This document shows, piece after piece, positions 43,981 to 57,250 of a stretch of DNA of 64,000 nucleotides. Numbering within the stretch: the stretch's first letter is position 1; each line of letters begins with the position of its first letter. The position numbers and the translations under genes are program-made. This DNA is from JAUXFS01 sp050329575. Its GTDB lineage: Bacteria > Pseudomonadota > Alphaproteobacteria > Rhodospirillales > Defluviicoccaceae. The notes below the pieces were generated by a model. That model saw only the letters and a program-made list of their open reading frames with translations, was not told the origin of the DNA and did not search any database. The stretch covers positions 62,001-126,000 of the forward strand of contig JBHJOP010000009.1 in the NCBI GenBank assembly GCA_050329575.1, written 5' to 3'.

Positions 43981-45201
43981 CTAGCCGGCGTCGAGGCCAT
44001 AGGCGGTGTGCAACGCGCGCACCGCCAGTTCGGTGTACGCTTCTTCGATCAGCACGCTGATCTTGATCTCCGAGGTGGAGATCACCTGGATGTTGATGCT
44101 TTTCTCGGCGAGCGTCTCGAACATCCGCCGGGCGACGCCGGCATGGCTGCGCATGCCGACACCGATCACCGAGACCTTGACGACGTTGGAGTCCCAGATC
44201 AGGTCGGCGTAGCCGATGCCGTCGTGATGCTTCTTGATCTCCGCGACGGCGCGTTCGAGATCCTTCTTGCCGACCGTGAAGGTCAGATCGGTGGCGCCGC
44301 TCTCCGCGGAGACGTTCTGCACGATCATGTCGACGTTGATGTTGGCGTCGGCGAGCGGTCCCAGGATCCCCGCCGCCACGCCGGGGCGGTCCGCCACCCG
44401 CAGCAAGGTGATCTTCGCTTCGTCGCGACTGTAGGTTACGCTGCTGACCAGTTCCTGTTCCAAGATCTCGTCCTCACCCACGACCAGAGTGCCGGGCCCG
44501 TCGTCGAAACTCGACACGACCCGCATCCGCACGCCGTGCTTCATCGCCATTTCGACGGCACGGGTGTGCAGAACCTTGGCCCCCAGCGAGGCCATCTCCA
44601 ACATTTCCTCGAAAGTGATCTTATCCAGCTTCCGCGCCTTGGCAACGATCCGCGGGTCCGTGGTGTAGACACCGTCGACATCGGTGTAGATGTCGCAGCG
44701 GTCGGCCCTCAGTGCCGCGGCGAGAGCCACGGCGGTGGTGTCGGAGCCGCCGCGGCCGAGCGTCGTGACCCGATTGTCCGGTGCCAGACCCTGGAACCCG
44801 GCGACGACCGCCACTTCCCCGCGCGCCAGCCGGGTCTGCAGTTCCGCGACGTCGATCGCTTCGATGCGCGCCCTTCCGTGCCCCCCGTCGGTGCGGACCG
44901 GGATTTGCCAGCCGAGCCAGGATCGCGCCGTCACGCCGAGGTCCTGGAGTGCGATCGCCAGCAGACCGGATGTCACCTGCTCGCCGCTGGCGACGACGAC
45001 GTCATACTCGCGGGCATCGTGGAGAGAACTGATGGCGTCGACCTGGTCGACCAGTTGATTGGTCACCCCGGCCATCGCTGAGACGACGACCGCGACCTGG
45101 TCGCCGGCATCGACGGCGCGTTTCACCCGCTGGGCGACCGCCCGGATCCGTTCGATGTCGCCGACCGAGGTGCCGCCGTATTTCTGGACCAGCAGGGCCA
45201 T
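43981..45201 (-). CDS. lysC: Aspartate kinase
   Basis: 406 residues, monofunctional. Phosphorylates aspartate, the entry to lysine, threonine and methionine synthesis. The N-terminal kinase domain starts [16 protein letters not shown] and has [18 protein letters not shown] and [15 protein letters not shown]. Two C-terminal ACT domains (about 265-400) give feedback control; the segments [20 protein letters not shown] and [19 protein letters not shown] are typical. The order lysC, flavoprotein, ptsP has gaps of 4 and 2 bases, so one transcript. Divergent from ubiG over 220 bases. Confidence 0.97.
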   Translation of the reverse strand: MALLVQKYGGTSVGDIERIRAVAQRVKRAVDAGDQVAVVVSAMAGVTNQLVDQVDAISSLHDAREYDVVVASGEQVTSGLLAIALQDLGVTARSWLGWQIPVRTDGGHGRARIEAIDVAELQTRLARGEVAVVAGFQGLAPDNRVTTLGRGGSDTTAVALAAALRADRCDIYTDVDGVYTTDPRIVAKARKLDKITFEEMLEMASLGAKVLHTRAVEMAMKHGVRMRVVSSFDDGPGTLVVGEDEILEQELVSSVTYSRDEAKITLLRVADRPGVAAGILGPLADANINVDMIVQNVSAESGATDLTFTVGKKDLERAVAEIKKHHDGIGYADLIWDSNVVKVSVIGVGMRSHAGVARRMFETLAEKSINIQVISTSEIKISVLIEEAYTELAVRALHTAYGLDAG

Positions 45202-45421
45202 GTCGCTTTGTTCCTGTCCTTTCGCACCGATATACGTATCACGCCGATGATGCCGAGAGGGTCGAGTCCGGATCGAGGGATCGCTCGTCGGGCCGCGGCT
45301 GAAGGTGTTGCGGTCCCGACCGCACCCCCTACATACTCAGAGGCTGGATCGAAGGCAAGGTCGCGTCCCTCCCCGGTCGGACCGCTCGCCCCCCGTGACC
45401 AGCGCCCAGCGAGGAGCCGCA

Positions 45422-46159
45422 GTGACACGTTCCGGCACCGCATCCGCCGAGGAAATCGCTCGTTTCACCGCCCTTGCCGATGCCTGGTGGGATCCCGTCG
45501 GCGAGTTCCGCCCGCTGCATCGGCTGAACCCGGTCCGCATCGGCTACGTCAAGAGCCGGCTGGTGCGTCATTTCGGTCTCGACCGGCAGACGCCGCGGCC
45601 GTTCGCGGGTCGACGGTTCCTCGATGTCGGCTGCGGCGGCGGGCTGCTCAGCGAGCCGATGGCGAGGCTCGGCGCGGCGGTCACGGCCATCGATGCCGGC
45701 GCGGAGAACATCCGGGTGGCCGAGGTCCATGCCGCGCGACAAGGGCTCGAGATCGATTATCGCTGTGCGCGGCCGGAGGAACTGGCGCAGGAGGGCCGCA
45801 CCTTCGATGTCGTCCTCGCCATGGAGGTGGTGGAGCACGTCGCCGACCTCGACGCCTTCCTGAACGCGTGCAGCCGTCTCGTCGACCCCGGCGGGGCGAT
45901 GGTTCTGGCGACGCTGAACCGGACGCTCAAGTCCCTCGTCCTGGCGAAGATTGCCGCCGAGTACGTGCTGCGCTGGCTTCCTGTCGGGACCCACGATTGG
46001 CGAAAGTTCGTTCCGCCGTCGGACCTCACCGCGGGGCTGCGGCGGCATTCCGTCGACGTGGTCGATCTCAACGGCGTGGCCTACAACCCGTTGACCGACC
46101 GCTGGTCGCCAACGGCGGATCTCGACGTCAACTACATGGCTTTCGCGATCAAGCGGTGA
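45422..46159 (+). CDS. ubiG: Ubiquinone biosynthesis O-methyltransferase
   Basis: 245 residues. Carries out both O-methylations in ubiquinone synthesis. The start is GTG at 45422 with GAGGAG 8 bases upstream; earlier in-frame starts lack such a site. SAM-binding [17 protein letters not shown] at about 61, [16 protein letters not shown] at about 118, and the UbiG-specific [21 protein letters not shown] near the N-terminus are present; the C-terminus [11 protein letters not shown] is also typical. Divergent from lysC and convergent with purC. Confidence 0.95.
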   Translation: MTRSGTASAEEIARFTALADAWWDPVGEFRPLHRLNPVRIGYVKSRLVRHFGLDRQTPRPFAGRRFLDVGCGGGLLSEPMARLGAAVTAIDAGAENIRVAEVHAARQGLEIDYRCARPEELAQEGRTFDVVLAMEVVEHVADLDAFLNACSRLVDPGGAMVLATLNRTLKSLVLAKIAAEYVLRWLPVGTHDWRKFVPPSDLTAGLRRHSVDVVDLNGVAYNPLTDRWSPTADLDVNYMAFAIKR

Positions 46160-46257
46160 TCGTCGCCGACGGTGGGATGAGAGCGGTCCGTCGGCGATCG
46201 CCGTCCGGGCCGGAGGCGCGGTGGCGCGAGGGACCACCGAACTCGGAACTGCCGGGC

Positions 46258-47241
46258 TCAGAGGTAGGGCTGCAACGCCGCCCGGATCCGTTCTCGCACC
46301 GGAACGCTGACGTCCGGTGGTCGGAATTCCTGCCCCGTCACGGTTTCGAAGAGCGCGATGTAGCGAAGTCCGAACTCGATCAGGGTAGCGGCGGGGATCT
46401 CGGGGATCGTTTCGTTGTAGGGATCGCATCGCTCGGCGATCCACAGGCGGAGGAAATCCTTGTCGAGCGTTTCCGGGTCGGCGCCGGCGGCAAGCCTCGC
46501 TCCGTAGCTTTCCGATCGCCAGTAGCGGCTGCTGTCCGGCGTATGGATCTCGTCGGCGAGAACCAGCCGGTCGTTCTCGTCGACGCCGAACTCGTACTTG
46601 GTGTCGACCAGAACGAGGCCGTTCCGCGCCGCAATGGTGCGCCCGCGATCGAACAGAGCCAGCGCGGTCGCCGAAAGGGAGTCCCACTGCTGGCGCGTCA
46701 GCAACCCCCGCTCGACGATCTCGCTCGGCGTGATCGGTTCGTCGTGGGCGCCGTGGGCCGCCTTCGTGGTCGGGGTCAGGATGGTCCGCGGCAGCTTCTG
46801 GTTCTTGCGCATGCCGTCGGGAAAGTCGACGCCGTACATGGTGCGCCGTCCGGCCTGGTACATGGGCCAGATGGATGTCGATGTCGAACCGGTGAGGTAG
46901 TCGCGAACGACGATCTCGACCGGCAGCATGCGAAGCGTTTTCGCGACGACGACGTTCGGGTCGGGATACTCGATCACGTGGTTGACGCAGAGATCGCGGG
47001 TCTCGTCGAACCAGAACCGGGCGGTTTCGGTGAGCAGCTGCCCCTTGAACGGGACGGCCGCGAGGACCTTGTCGAACGCGCTCTGTCGATCGGTGGCGAT
47101 GATGATCCGCCGTCCGTCGGCGAGATCGTAGTTCTCCCGCACCTTTCCACGCGTGTAGTTCGGCAGGTCCGGGTAATGGGCGTCGACGAGAGCGTTGCCG
47201 AGCTGGGACGCGATCAGTTCGCGGAGGCGATCGGGGTTCAT
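46258..47241 (-). CDS. purC: Phosphoribosylaminoimidazole-succinocarboxamide synthase
   Basis: 327 residues, the long SAICAR synthase type found in some proteobacteria and eukaryotes rather than the 237-residue E. coli form. Ligates aspartate to CAIR with [23 protein letters not shown] and [18 protein letters not shown] form the ATP site; [35 protein letters not shown] and [11 protein letters not shown] are diagnostic. Downstream of greA by 149 bases on the same strand. It joins the purL end at the window start only by pathway, not by operon. Confidence 0.96.
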   Translation of the reverse strand: MNPDRLRELIASQLGNALVDAHYPDLPNYTRGKVRENYDLADGRRIIIATDRQSAFDKVLAAVPFKGQLLTETARFWFDETRDLCVNHVIEYPDPNVVVAKTLRMLPVEIVVRDYLTGSTSTSIWPMYQAGRRTMYGVDFPDGMRKNQKLPRTILTPTTKAAHGAHDEPITPSEIVERGLLTRQQWDSLSATALALFDRGRTIAARNGLVLVDTKYEFGVDENDRLVLADEIHTPDSSRYWRSESYGARLAAGADPETLDKDFLRLWIAERCDPYNETIPEIPAATLIEFGLRYIALFETVTGQEFRPPDVSVPVRERIRAALQPYL

Positions 47242-47390
47242 GGCGGTGGGTCCATACTACGACGTGGATCGGGGATCGATGTCGCCGACAACGACGGCGA
47301 TGGCAAGTGGAAAGTGCCTCATGCCGTCGACGGCCTTCGGTCCCGACGATCCCGTCGCGGTCGGACCGGGGCGATGCGCGGCGGGACGCG

Positions 47391-47864
47391 TCAACCGTAG
47401 GCGATCTTGACCACTTCGTAGGATTTCGAGCCGCGCGGGGTCGAGACCTCGACGATGTCTCCGAGGGTCCGGCCGATCAGGGCGCGGCCGAGCGGCGAGG
47501 TCACGGACAGGCTGCCCGCGGAGGCGTCGGCCTCATGGCTGCCGACGATGCGATAGGTCGATTCCTGCTCGGTGTCCTCGTCGGCGAGCATCACCGTGGC
47601 CCCGAAGCGGACGACGTCACCGCTGAGACCCGACGTGTCGATCACCTGGGCGCGGCTGATGATGCTTTCGAGCTCGGCGAGGCGCCCCTCGATATAGCTC
47701 TGGCGTTCCTTGGCGGCGTGGTATTCCGCGTTCTCGGCGAGATCGCCATGTTCACGGGCGTCGGCGATGGCGCGGATGACCGCGGGCCGTTCTTCCGAAC
47801 GAAGCCGCTTCAGTTCCTCCTCCAGCTGCGCGAATCCCTCGCGGGTCATCGGGATCTTTTCCAT
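47391..47864 (-). CDS. greA: Transcription elongation factor GreA
   Basis: 157 residues from ATG at 47864 (MEKIPMTREGFAQLEEELK). It rescues backtracked RNA polymerase by stimulating transcript cleavage. The N-terminal coiled coil carries the acidic tip with two catalytic acids in ADAREHGDLAENAEYHAAKE, and the C-terminal domain has SPLGRALIGRTLGDIVEV. An open frame runs on upstream, but the methionine chosen matches the family. It follows carB by 99 bases on the minus strand. Confidence 0.97.
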   Translation of the reverse strand: MEKIPMTREGFAQLEEELKRLRSEERPAVIRAIADAREHGDLAENAEYHAAKERQSYIEGRLAELESIISRAQVIDTSGLSGDVVRFGATVMLADEDTEQESTYRIVGSHEADASAGSLSVTSPLGRALIGRTLGDIVEVSTPRGSKSYEVVKIAYG

Positions 47865-47963
47865 CACCCATCTCCACGCTTGCTTGGACGCTCGCCGTCG
47901 GCGACGCTTCCTGCCCGATGTCCTGAACCAGCCTTTCGGTGAGCGCACCGCACGAGGGAAGGC

Positions 47964-51206
<3,243 letters not shown>

Positions 51207-51398
51207 GGGGCAGGATCACTTTCGTGGCATGAACGGCCCATCGTCACCCCGGCCGTCGTCACCCCGGCGAGGGGATCGCGACCGGATTTCGGGTGGAGGA
51301 TGGCGCCGGGGGTCAGGGAACCGCATTCCAAGCTTCGACGCCAAGCATGCACCAATGCCGCCGTGTGTCCAACGCGAATCCGCGAACCGGCGGCGACG

Positions 51399-52619
51399 TC
51401 AGCCTGCGGACGAGCGCGCGTTCTTCCCGAGGCAGGCGACGAAGCGCTCGAACAGGTAGTGGCTGTCCTGAGGCCCGGGCGATGCCTCCGGGTGGTACTG
51501 GACCGAGAAGATCGGTCGTCCGGCGACGCGCAGGCCCTCGTTGGTGCCGTCGAACAGCGACACATGGGTCTCGATCACGGTCGCGGGCAGGCTCTCGCGG
51601 TCGACGGCGAACCCGTGGTTCTGGCTGGTGATCTCGACCCGGCCGGTCTCCAGGTCCTTCACCGGATGGTTGGCGCCGCGATGACCCATGTGAAGCTTGT
51701 AGGTTCTGGCGCCGAGCGCCAGCGCCAGCATCTGGTGCCCGAGGCAGATCCCGAACACCGGCAGCCCGCGATCGCAGATCTCCCGGATCGTCGGCACCGC
51801 GTACGCTCCGGTCGCCGCGGGATCGCCCGGACCGTTGGAGAGGAAGACGCCGTCGGGATCGTGACGGAGGACGTCGGCGGCGGTCGCGGTTCCCGGGACC
51901 ACGGTGACGCGGCAGCCGAGGTCGGCGAGACAGCGGAGAATGTTCCGCTTCGCGCCGTAGTCGATCGCGACCACGTGATGGCGCGGGTTTGTCTGGCGCC
52001 CGTAACCCCGCCCCGGCTGCCACCGGGTCTCGTCCCAGACATAGGTCTGGCGGCACATCACCTCCTTCGCCAGGTCGGCGCCCGCCAGTCCCGGCCAGCG
52101 CTCGGCCATGAAGCGGAGGGCGAGCGTGTCGATGTCTTCGCCGGGGGCGTGGATCATCGCCCCCCGGGGCGCGCCGACGTCGCGGATGCGGCGGGTCAGC
52201 CGCCGGGTATCGACACCGGTGATCGCCACCAGGTTGTGGGATTTCAGCCAGGAGCGGAGATGGCCGGCCGCCCGCCAGTTGGCCGGTTCGGTGATCGGCA
52301 CCCGCAGCACGCAGCCGCGCGCCGCCGGCGTCAGCGCCTCGATGTCCTCCGGGTTGACGCCGACGTTGCCGATGTGCGGGAACGTGAACGTAATGATCTG
52401 GCCGGCGTAGGAGGGATCGGTCAGGATCTCCTGGTAGCCGGTGATCGAGGTGTTGAAGCAGACCTCTCCGACGGCGACCCCGAGGGCGCCGGCGCCGACG
52501 CCCCAGTAGACCGACCCGTCTTCCAGCACCAGCGCCGCATCGGCGTCGGGGGGCCGGGGCGCCGGATCGCGCCCTGCGGCCGCCGCCAAACGCGACGAGA
52601 CTTCGGAAGTTTCGGACAT
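51399..52619 (-). CDS. carA: Carbamoyl-phosphate synthase small subunit
   Basis: 406 residues. Glutamine amidotransferase that feeds ammonia to CarB. The N-terminal CPSase domain has GEVCFNTSITGYQEILTDPS and YAGQIITFTFPHIGNVG. The class I amidotransferase domain carries the nucleophile Cys in GLPVFGICLGHQMLALALG, and His and Glu in FSVQYHPEASPGP. First gene of carA-carB-greA-purC. Divergent from yqeY, a placement conserved in alphaproteobacteria. Confidence 0.98.
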   Translation of the reverse strand: MSETSEVSSRLAAAAGRDPAPRPPDADAALVLEDGSVYWGVGAGALGVAVGEVCFNTSITGYQEILTDPSYAGQIITFTFPHIGNVGVNPEDIEALTPAARGCVLRVPITEPANWRAAGHLRSWLKSHNLVAITGVDTRRLTRRIRDVGAPRGAMIHAPGEDIDTLALRFMAERWPGLAGADLAKEVMCRQTYVWDETRWQPGRGYGRQTNPRHHVVAIDYGAKRNILRCLADLGCRVTVVPGTATAADVLRHDPDGVFLSNGPGDPAATGAYAVPTIREICDRGLPVFGICLGHQMLALALGARTYKLHMGHRGANHPVKDLETGRVEITSQNHGFAVDRESLPATVIETHVSLFDGTNEGLRVAGRPIFSVQYHPEASPGPQDSHYLFERFVACLGKNARSSAG

Positions 52620-52772
52620 GACGCCCCGAGCTCCCCGCCGAACGCAGCCATCGGCCCGCCCGCGAGAGCGGGAAGGACGGGATCGGCGACAGTCGTCTAA
52701 AGCAACAGCCGGCCTGTCGTCAACCCCTTGTCGCCAACCGAGTTCCTTGTATTTCAGAAGGTTATTTCGCTG

Positions 52773-52802
52773 TTAACGAACCGGGTCGGATTGGCATAGG
52801 AT
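52773..52802 (+). promoter_or_regulatory. Candidate promoter for yqeY-dnaG
   Basis: TTAACG (52773-52778), an 18-base spacer and TAGGAT (52797-52802), each 4 of 6 matches to sigma-70 consensus, in the AT-richer part of the carA/yqeY divergent region. Transcription would start about 20 bases before the yqeY ATG, leaving room for the GGAGGGG ribosome site. Confidence 0.3.
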
Positions 52803-52829
52803 GCGTCGACGCAACTTCGGAGGGGCACG

Positions 52830-53285
52830 ATGATTCGCGGTCGCCTGGACGAGGCTCTTAAAGCGTCGATGCTCGAGCGTGACGTGCGCGCGGTGTCGAC
52901 GCTCAGGCTCATCCTCGCCGCGCTCAAGGACCGCGACATCGCCGAACGCGGCCGCGGCAACCATGCCGGGCTCGACGACCACCACATCCTGTCGCTGCTG
53001 CAGTCGATGGTGAAGCAGCGCCAGGAGAGCAACCAGGGATACGAGCGCGGCGGACGGGCCGATCTGGCACGCCAGGAAGCGGAGGAAATCGCCGTCATCG
53101 AGCGCTTCCTGCCGCCGCCGATGGACGACCGGGAGATGAGAGAGGTCGTCGCGACGGTGATCGCCGAGCTCGACGGCAAGAGCTTGCGCGACATGGGGCG
53201 GATCATGACGACCCTGAAGGAGCGCTATGCCGGTCGGATCGATTTCGCCGCCGCCGGCGCCGTCGTCAAGGAGCGGCTCGGCTGA
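52830..53285 (+). CDS. yqeY: GatB/YqeY domain-containing protein
   Basis: 151 residues, all YqeY domain. It starts MIRGRLDEALKASMLERDV, with STLRLILAALKDRDIAERG, VKQRQESNQGYERGGRADLA and EEIAVIERFLPPPM following the family order. The fold resembles the tRNA-binding tail of GatB, but the free-standing protein has no established reaction. CGGAGGGG stands 4-5 bases before ATG. Its neighbours carA (divergent) and dnaG (69 bases downstream) are the usual ones. Confidence 0.95.
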   Translation: MIRGRLDEALKASMLERDVRAVSTLRLILAALKDRDIAERGRGNHAGLDDHHILSLLQSMVKQRQESNQGYERGGRADLARQEAEEIAVIERFLPPPMDDREMREVVATVIAELDGKSLRDMGRIMTTLKERYAGRIDFAAAGAVVKERLG

Positions 53286-53354
53286 TCGCCGCGCGGGGTC
53301 CCTTTCGCCCGCCGGCCGCGGCGGGCGGCGGTGGCGCGATCATGGTGGGGTCCG

Positions 53355-55154
53355 ATGGCGTTTTCGCAGCGGTTTCTTGATGAGCTGCAAGCCCGGACGG
53401 GGCTCGCCGCCGTCGTCGGCCGCCGCGTTCGCCTGCTGCGCAAGGGCCGCGAGTTCCTGGGACTGTGCCCGTTCCACAACGAGAAGACGCCGTCGTTCAC
53501 GGTCAACGAGCAGAAGGGGTTCTTCCACTGCTTCGGCTGCGGCGCCCACGGCACCGTATTCGATTTCGTCATGCAGACGGAGGGGGTGGGATTCCGGGAG
53601 GCGGTGCAACGTCTCGCCGCCGAGGTCGGCCTGGAGCTGCCGCAGGAAACCCCGGAGGAGGCCGCCAGGGAGCGACGCCGTCAGACCCTTCACGAGGTGG
53701 TCGAGGCCGCCGCGGCATTCTTCCGAAGGATGCTGCGCGCGCCGGAGGGCGAGACGGCGCGCGCCTATCTGCGGCGGCGGGGCGTCGACGAGGCGACCGC
53801 GGACGCCTTCGGTCTCGGTTATGCGCCCGGCTCCCGGGCGGCGCTGCGGACCGCGCTCGCTCGCGACGGGTTCGACCTCGACCTGATGGTCGAGGCCGGC
53901 CTCCTGATCGCGCCCGAGAGCGGGACGACGGCCGCCTACGACCGCTTTCGCGACCGGCTGATGTTTCCGATCGCCGATCGCGGCGGCCGGGCCGTCGGAT
54001 TCGGGGGCCGGATTCTCGGCGAGGGGGAACCGAAGTACCTCAACTCTCCGGAGACCCCGCTGTTTCGCAAGGGCGAGTTGCTCTACGGCCTGCCGCGGGC
54101 GAAACCGGCCGCGCTCGCCCGCAAGTCCCTGGTCGTCGTCGAGGGCTACCTGGACGTGATCTCCCTGGCGCGGGCCGGCTTCGACCATGCGGTGGCGCCG
54201 CTGGGGACGGCGCTGACGGACGAGCAGATCCGGGAGCTGTGGCGGCTGGTCGCCGAACCGGTGGTGTGTTTCGACGGCGATGCCGCCGGCGCGCGTGCCG
54301 CCGCCCGTGCCGCCGCCCGTGCCCTGCCCCTGCTGCGGCCGGGGTTCGGGTTGCGGTTCGCCGTTCTGCCCGACGGCGAGGATCCGGACAGCCTGATCGC
54401 GCGCGGCGGCGCGGACGCGTTCGCCCGCGCCGTCTCGGAGGCGGTGCCGCTGTCGGCGTTCCTGTGGCGCTCGACGGTCCGCGACGATCACGCGAAGACG
54501 CCCGAGCAGCGGGCGAGCCTGTGGAAGACGCTGCGCGACCACGTCCAGACGATCGCCGATCCCGACGTGCGCCGGGAATTCAAGGAGACGTTCTATCGCA
54601 GCCTGTGGCCCGACCGTCGCGACGGCGCCGCCGGCCCCCGGCGACGATTGCTGGCGGCGGCGCCGCTCGGCACCGAGGCGCTCGCGGCGCAGGCGGTCGA
54701 ACGGTCCCGCGACGCCGAGAAGACCATGCTCGCGATCATCCTCACTCATCCGGGTTTCTTTCACGACGTCGAGGAGGAGTTGGGATCGGTGGTGTTCGCC
54801 GATCCGGCCCTCGATCGCTTGCGACAGGAACTGATCTTGCTGTTGTCCGGGGAGGGGACCCTCGATGCCGCGGACGTGCGGGACGCGCTGCGGCGGCGCG
54901 GTCTCGGCGACGCCCTCTCCGGGCTGCTGGAGGATCCGGTGATCAGGGTCCACCGCACGATCGGGCCGCAGGCCTCCGGCGACGATCTGGGGGCGACCTG
55001 GAGGCGGGCGGTGCGGGCGTTGAAGACCGTCGCGCTCGAAGCCGAACTGGTCGCGACGCCGCTCGCCGACGACGCTTCCGACGAGGAGATCGAGCGCCGC
55101 CTGAAGCTCAAGCGCGCCCGGCTCGACGACGGCAGCGACGATCCCGCCTGGTAG
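53355..55154 (+). CDS. dnaG: DNA primase
   Basis: 599 residues from ATG at 53355. Makes RNA primers at the replication fork. The CHC2 zinc finger uses C38, H41, C59 and C62 (LGLCPFHNEKTPSF and FFHCFGCGAHG). The RNA polymerase domain has YAPGSRAAL and FGGRILGEGEPKYLNSPET, and the TOPRIM domain has VVVEGYLDVISLARAG with PVVCFDGDAAGARAA. The C-terminal DnaB-binding helices span about 450-599. The stop codon lies inside a 16-bp tandem duplication. In relatives rpoD follows directly; here it does not. Confidence 0.98.
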   Translation: MAFSQRFLDELQARTGLAAVVGRRVRLLRKGREFLGLCPFHNEKTPSFTVNEQKGFFHCFGCGAHGTVFDFVMQTEGVGFREAVQRLAAEVGLELPQETPEEAARERRRQTLHEVVEAAAAFFRRMLRAPEGETARAYLRRRGVDEATADAFGLGYAPGSRAALRTALARDGFDLDLMVEAGLLIAPESGTTAAYDRFRDRLMFPIADRGGRAVGFGGRILGEGEPKYLNSPETPLFRKGELLYGLPRAKPAALARKSLVVVEGYLDVISLARAGFDHAVAPLGTALTDEQIRELWRLVAEPVVCFDGDAAGARAAARAAARALPLLRPGFGLRFAVLPDGEDPDSLIARGGADAFARAVSEAVPLSAFLWRSTVRDDHAKTPEQRASLWKTLRDHVQTIADPDVRREFKETFYRSLWPDRRDGAAGPRRRLLAAAPLGTEALAAQAVERSRDAEKTMLAIILTHPGFFHDVEEELGSVVFADPALDRLRQELILLLSGEGTLDAADVRDALRRRGLGDALSGLLEDPVIRVHRTIGPQASGDDLGATWRRAVRALKTVALEAELVATPLADDASDEEIERRLKLKRARLDDGSDDPAW

Positions 55155-55174
55155 CCGGCCCGCCTGGTAGCCGG
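55143..55174. repeat. Perfect 16-bp tandem duplication over the dnaG stop codon
   Basis: CCCGCCTGGTAGCCGG is present twice with no spacer (55143-55158 and 55159-55174). The first copy contains the last dnaG codons and the TAG stop. It lies at the edge of the segment where synteny with relatives breaks. Confidence 0.9.
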
Positions 55175-55522
55175 GTCGCGCTGGCGCGCCGGCGGCGCCG
55201 AACCGCATGCGTTTCGCGCGCGGATCTGCTATGGCCTCGGAGCGGCCGCCGCCGATAACGACGAAGGGCGAGCGGACGCGAGGGGAACGGGGGCGCTGAA
55301 GATGGTTTCTCGAACTGAAGAACAGCTTTGCAGTATCCTGCACGATGCGGTGTTTTATTTGCATTCTGGCTCTCACCCTATGAGCGTACAGACTATCAAG
55401 GGCGACCGGCATGGCTACCCTGTTGCCATAAATCGGGGGTCATCTGGAGAATGTCGGCAAAGTATACTGTCACCGTGATGCGTCACCCCGATGCCGCAGT
55501 GCACCGTAACGCTGTCACTGTA
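55155..55522. other. Intergenic region after dnaG, composition change
   Basis: 55155-55300 keeps genome composition and looks like a native leader (GAGGGG then ATG at 55302). From about 55300 the base composition drops. An open frame 55302-55478 would encode 58 residues (MVSRTEEQLCSILHDAV and on) but resembles nothing known. At 55467-55481 and 55512-55526 there is an imperfect 15-bp direct repeat, CTGTCACYGTRATGC, with starts 45 bases apart. No rpoD sequence is present. Confidence 0.6.
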
Positions 55523-57250
55523 ATGCCGGGCGGGTATTCTCGCCCTGATGCCTGGCAGGATGCCCAGGGCCGCGCAAGAATTGGAACACGCGGGCGAAAA
55601 CCAGGGGGGAGCGCTATCCGGTTCATTCGTCTTTTCCTTGTAATCATTTGCTGGCCCGTGGCGCTGAGCGCGCAGGAGCTGAAGCCCGCAGAGGTGATCT
55701 CGGAGACGGTCTATACCCTGCCGCCGGGCGCCACGCTGCATCTGAGCAAGGCGATAGGGCCGGGGCTTGCGCTCTGGGTGCGGCGCCGGGACGGGGTGGA
55801 CATCTATCTCAGTTCGGCCGGTGTGCAGCGCTTCGACGGCTACTGGATGGAAGGCAAGGGCGAGGTGGCGAGCCGCACTTTCGTCACGCCGCAGGGCGAC
55901 ATCAGCCTGATGCATCTGGGAAAGTCCATCGTCGGCAAGTTCACCTTCTGGGCACCGGCGCCGAACGCGCAATACAAGGATTTCTCGGGCGAACTGCGCT
56001 GGTCGCGCGACGGCGGCGTGGCGACCATGACGGGGTATGAGGATGGCGCAACCTACGCCTATCGCAATGGTGAGAGTTATGGGCCCTACACGGCGATCCC
56101 CAGCCATTTTCCGACGCCTTCGGGCGACATTCTCTATGTCGCGCGGACGGTCGAGGGCGACATCCGCGTCTTTCGCAATGGCGAGGATCTGTCGGGCCCG
56201 ATCCCCGATGCGCGAATCGTGGTGGCGAGGGAATCGCTGGTCGACGGCGGCGGCTATGTCTTCGGCGTGCTGCGCGAGGCCGGCTTCTGGCTCATGCATA
56301 ATGACAAGGTGATCGCGGGCGAAGATGTGATCGCCGACGTGGTGATTCCGGACCGGGCCGGACCACTGGCCTACATGCGCCGGATCGACAACCAGATCGA
56401 ACTGGTGATCGGCGGCGTGCCAGTGGGTGAGCGTTTCGATGCCGCAAGTCCGGTAACGTTCTCTGCCGACGGCCGGCATTACGCCATGACCGGTCAGAGA
56501 AAGACCGGCGACGGAAGGGCGCAGCCGTACTTTCTGGTCGACGGCAACCTCATCGGTCCATTCGATGTCGGCGCGCTGGCGGGCTATCGCTTTGCCGGGG
56601 AAAGCGGTCCGTTTGCCTATGGCTATGTCGACAAGGGCGAGACCCATGTCCTCTTCGGCGAAGAACGGATCGGCCGCTTCGCCGCGGGCGATCACGTGCC
56701 CTCGCCGCGCACCTCGCCGGACGGGCGGCACTACGCGATCTATCGGGGCCATCCGGACGAGCCGCTGCTGCGCAGTGCGGAACGGACGGTGAAGCTGCAA
56801 TCCGGCGATCAGGTCATCGCCTATGACGTGGACGACAGGGGCGACCTGCACGCCACGGTGCAGCGCGGCGACGCCCAGGTGCGGCTTTTCAACGACGCGG
56901 TGATCGGCACGTTCGGGTCGATCCCGATCGGGGAATTCTCGATCGAGCAGGGCGAGTTCGTCTTTGTCGGCGCCGGGGAGGACGGGCAGACCCTTTTCCG
57001 CGGCCGGACAGCGGCCTATACCGCCGACCGTTTCGTCTTTGCGAGGTTCGTCAAGCTTGCCGGAAAGGACCGGCTGGTCGCCCGCATCCTGCGCGACGGG
57101 CGGGAATATCTGGTGATCGACGACCGTATCGCCGGGCCCTTCGACGAGGTCTTGCTGGAGCGCGTGTCGCTCGACGGCAAACAGGCCGACGGGTTTGTCT
57201 TTCACAGCCGAACCGGCAACACGATCAGCCGGCACGACTGGTCGCTCTGA
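55523..57250 (+). CDS. Secreted orphan protein, beta-propeller-like
   Basis: 575 residues from ATG at 55523; the open frame reaches back to 55328 and the start is unsure. A basic stretch leads to FIRLFLVIICWPVALSAQE, a good signal peptide preceding an AQE cleavage site. The mature part is about 535 residues of short beta-strand units such as SPDGRHYAIYRG, GGYVFGVLREAGFWLMHNDK and EYLVIDDRIAGPFDEVLL, spaced like propeller blades. Codon use is less GC-rich than in neighbours (TAT, CAT, GAT frequent), suggesting transfer. No family recognised. A phytase- or dehydrogenase-type propeller cannot be excluded. Confidence 0.75.
   Translation: MPGGYSRPDAWQDAQGRARIGTRGRKPGGSAIRFIRLFLVIICWPVALSAQELKPAEVISETVYTLPPGATLHLSKAIGPGLALWVRRRDGVDIYLSSAGVQRFDGYWMEGKGEVASRTFVTPQGDISLMHLGKSIVGKFTFWAPAPNAQYKDFSGELRWSRDGGVATMTGYEDGATYAYRNGESYGPYTAIPSHFPTPSGDILYVARTVEGDIRVFRNGEDLSGPIPDARIVVARESLVDGGGYVFGVLREAGFWLMHNDKVIAGEDVIADVVIPDRAGPLAYMRRIDNQIELVIGGVPVGERFDAASPVTFSADGRHYAMTGQRKTGDGRAQPYFLVDGNLIGPFDVGALAGYRFAGESGPFAYGYVDKGETHVLFGEERIGRFAAGDHVPSPRTSPDGRHYAIYRGHPDEPLLRSAERTVKLQSGDQVIAYDVDDRGDLHATVQRGDAQVRLFNDAVIGTFGSIPIGEFSIEQGEFVFVGAGEDGQTLFRGRTAAYTADRFVFARFVKLAGKDRLVARILRDGREYLVIDDRIAGPFDEVLLERVSLDGKQADGFVFHSRTGNTISRHDWSL

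Noticed and set aside
53340..55412. 690-residue minus-strand open frame opposite dnaG
   Set aside because: dnaG has all primase motifs; the antisense frame has only biased composition.
55302..55478. 58-residue open frame with a plausible ribosome site
   Set aside because: The translation has no recognisable features and the start may be a native rpoD leader joined to foreign DNA; kept only as part of the intergenic description.
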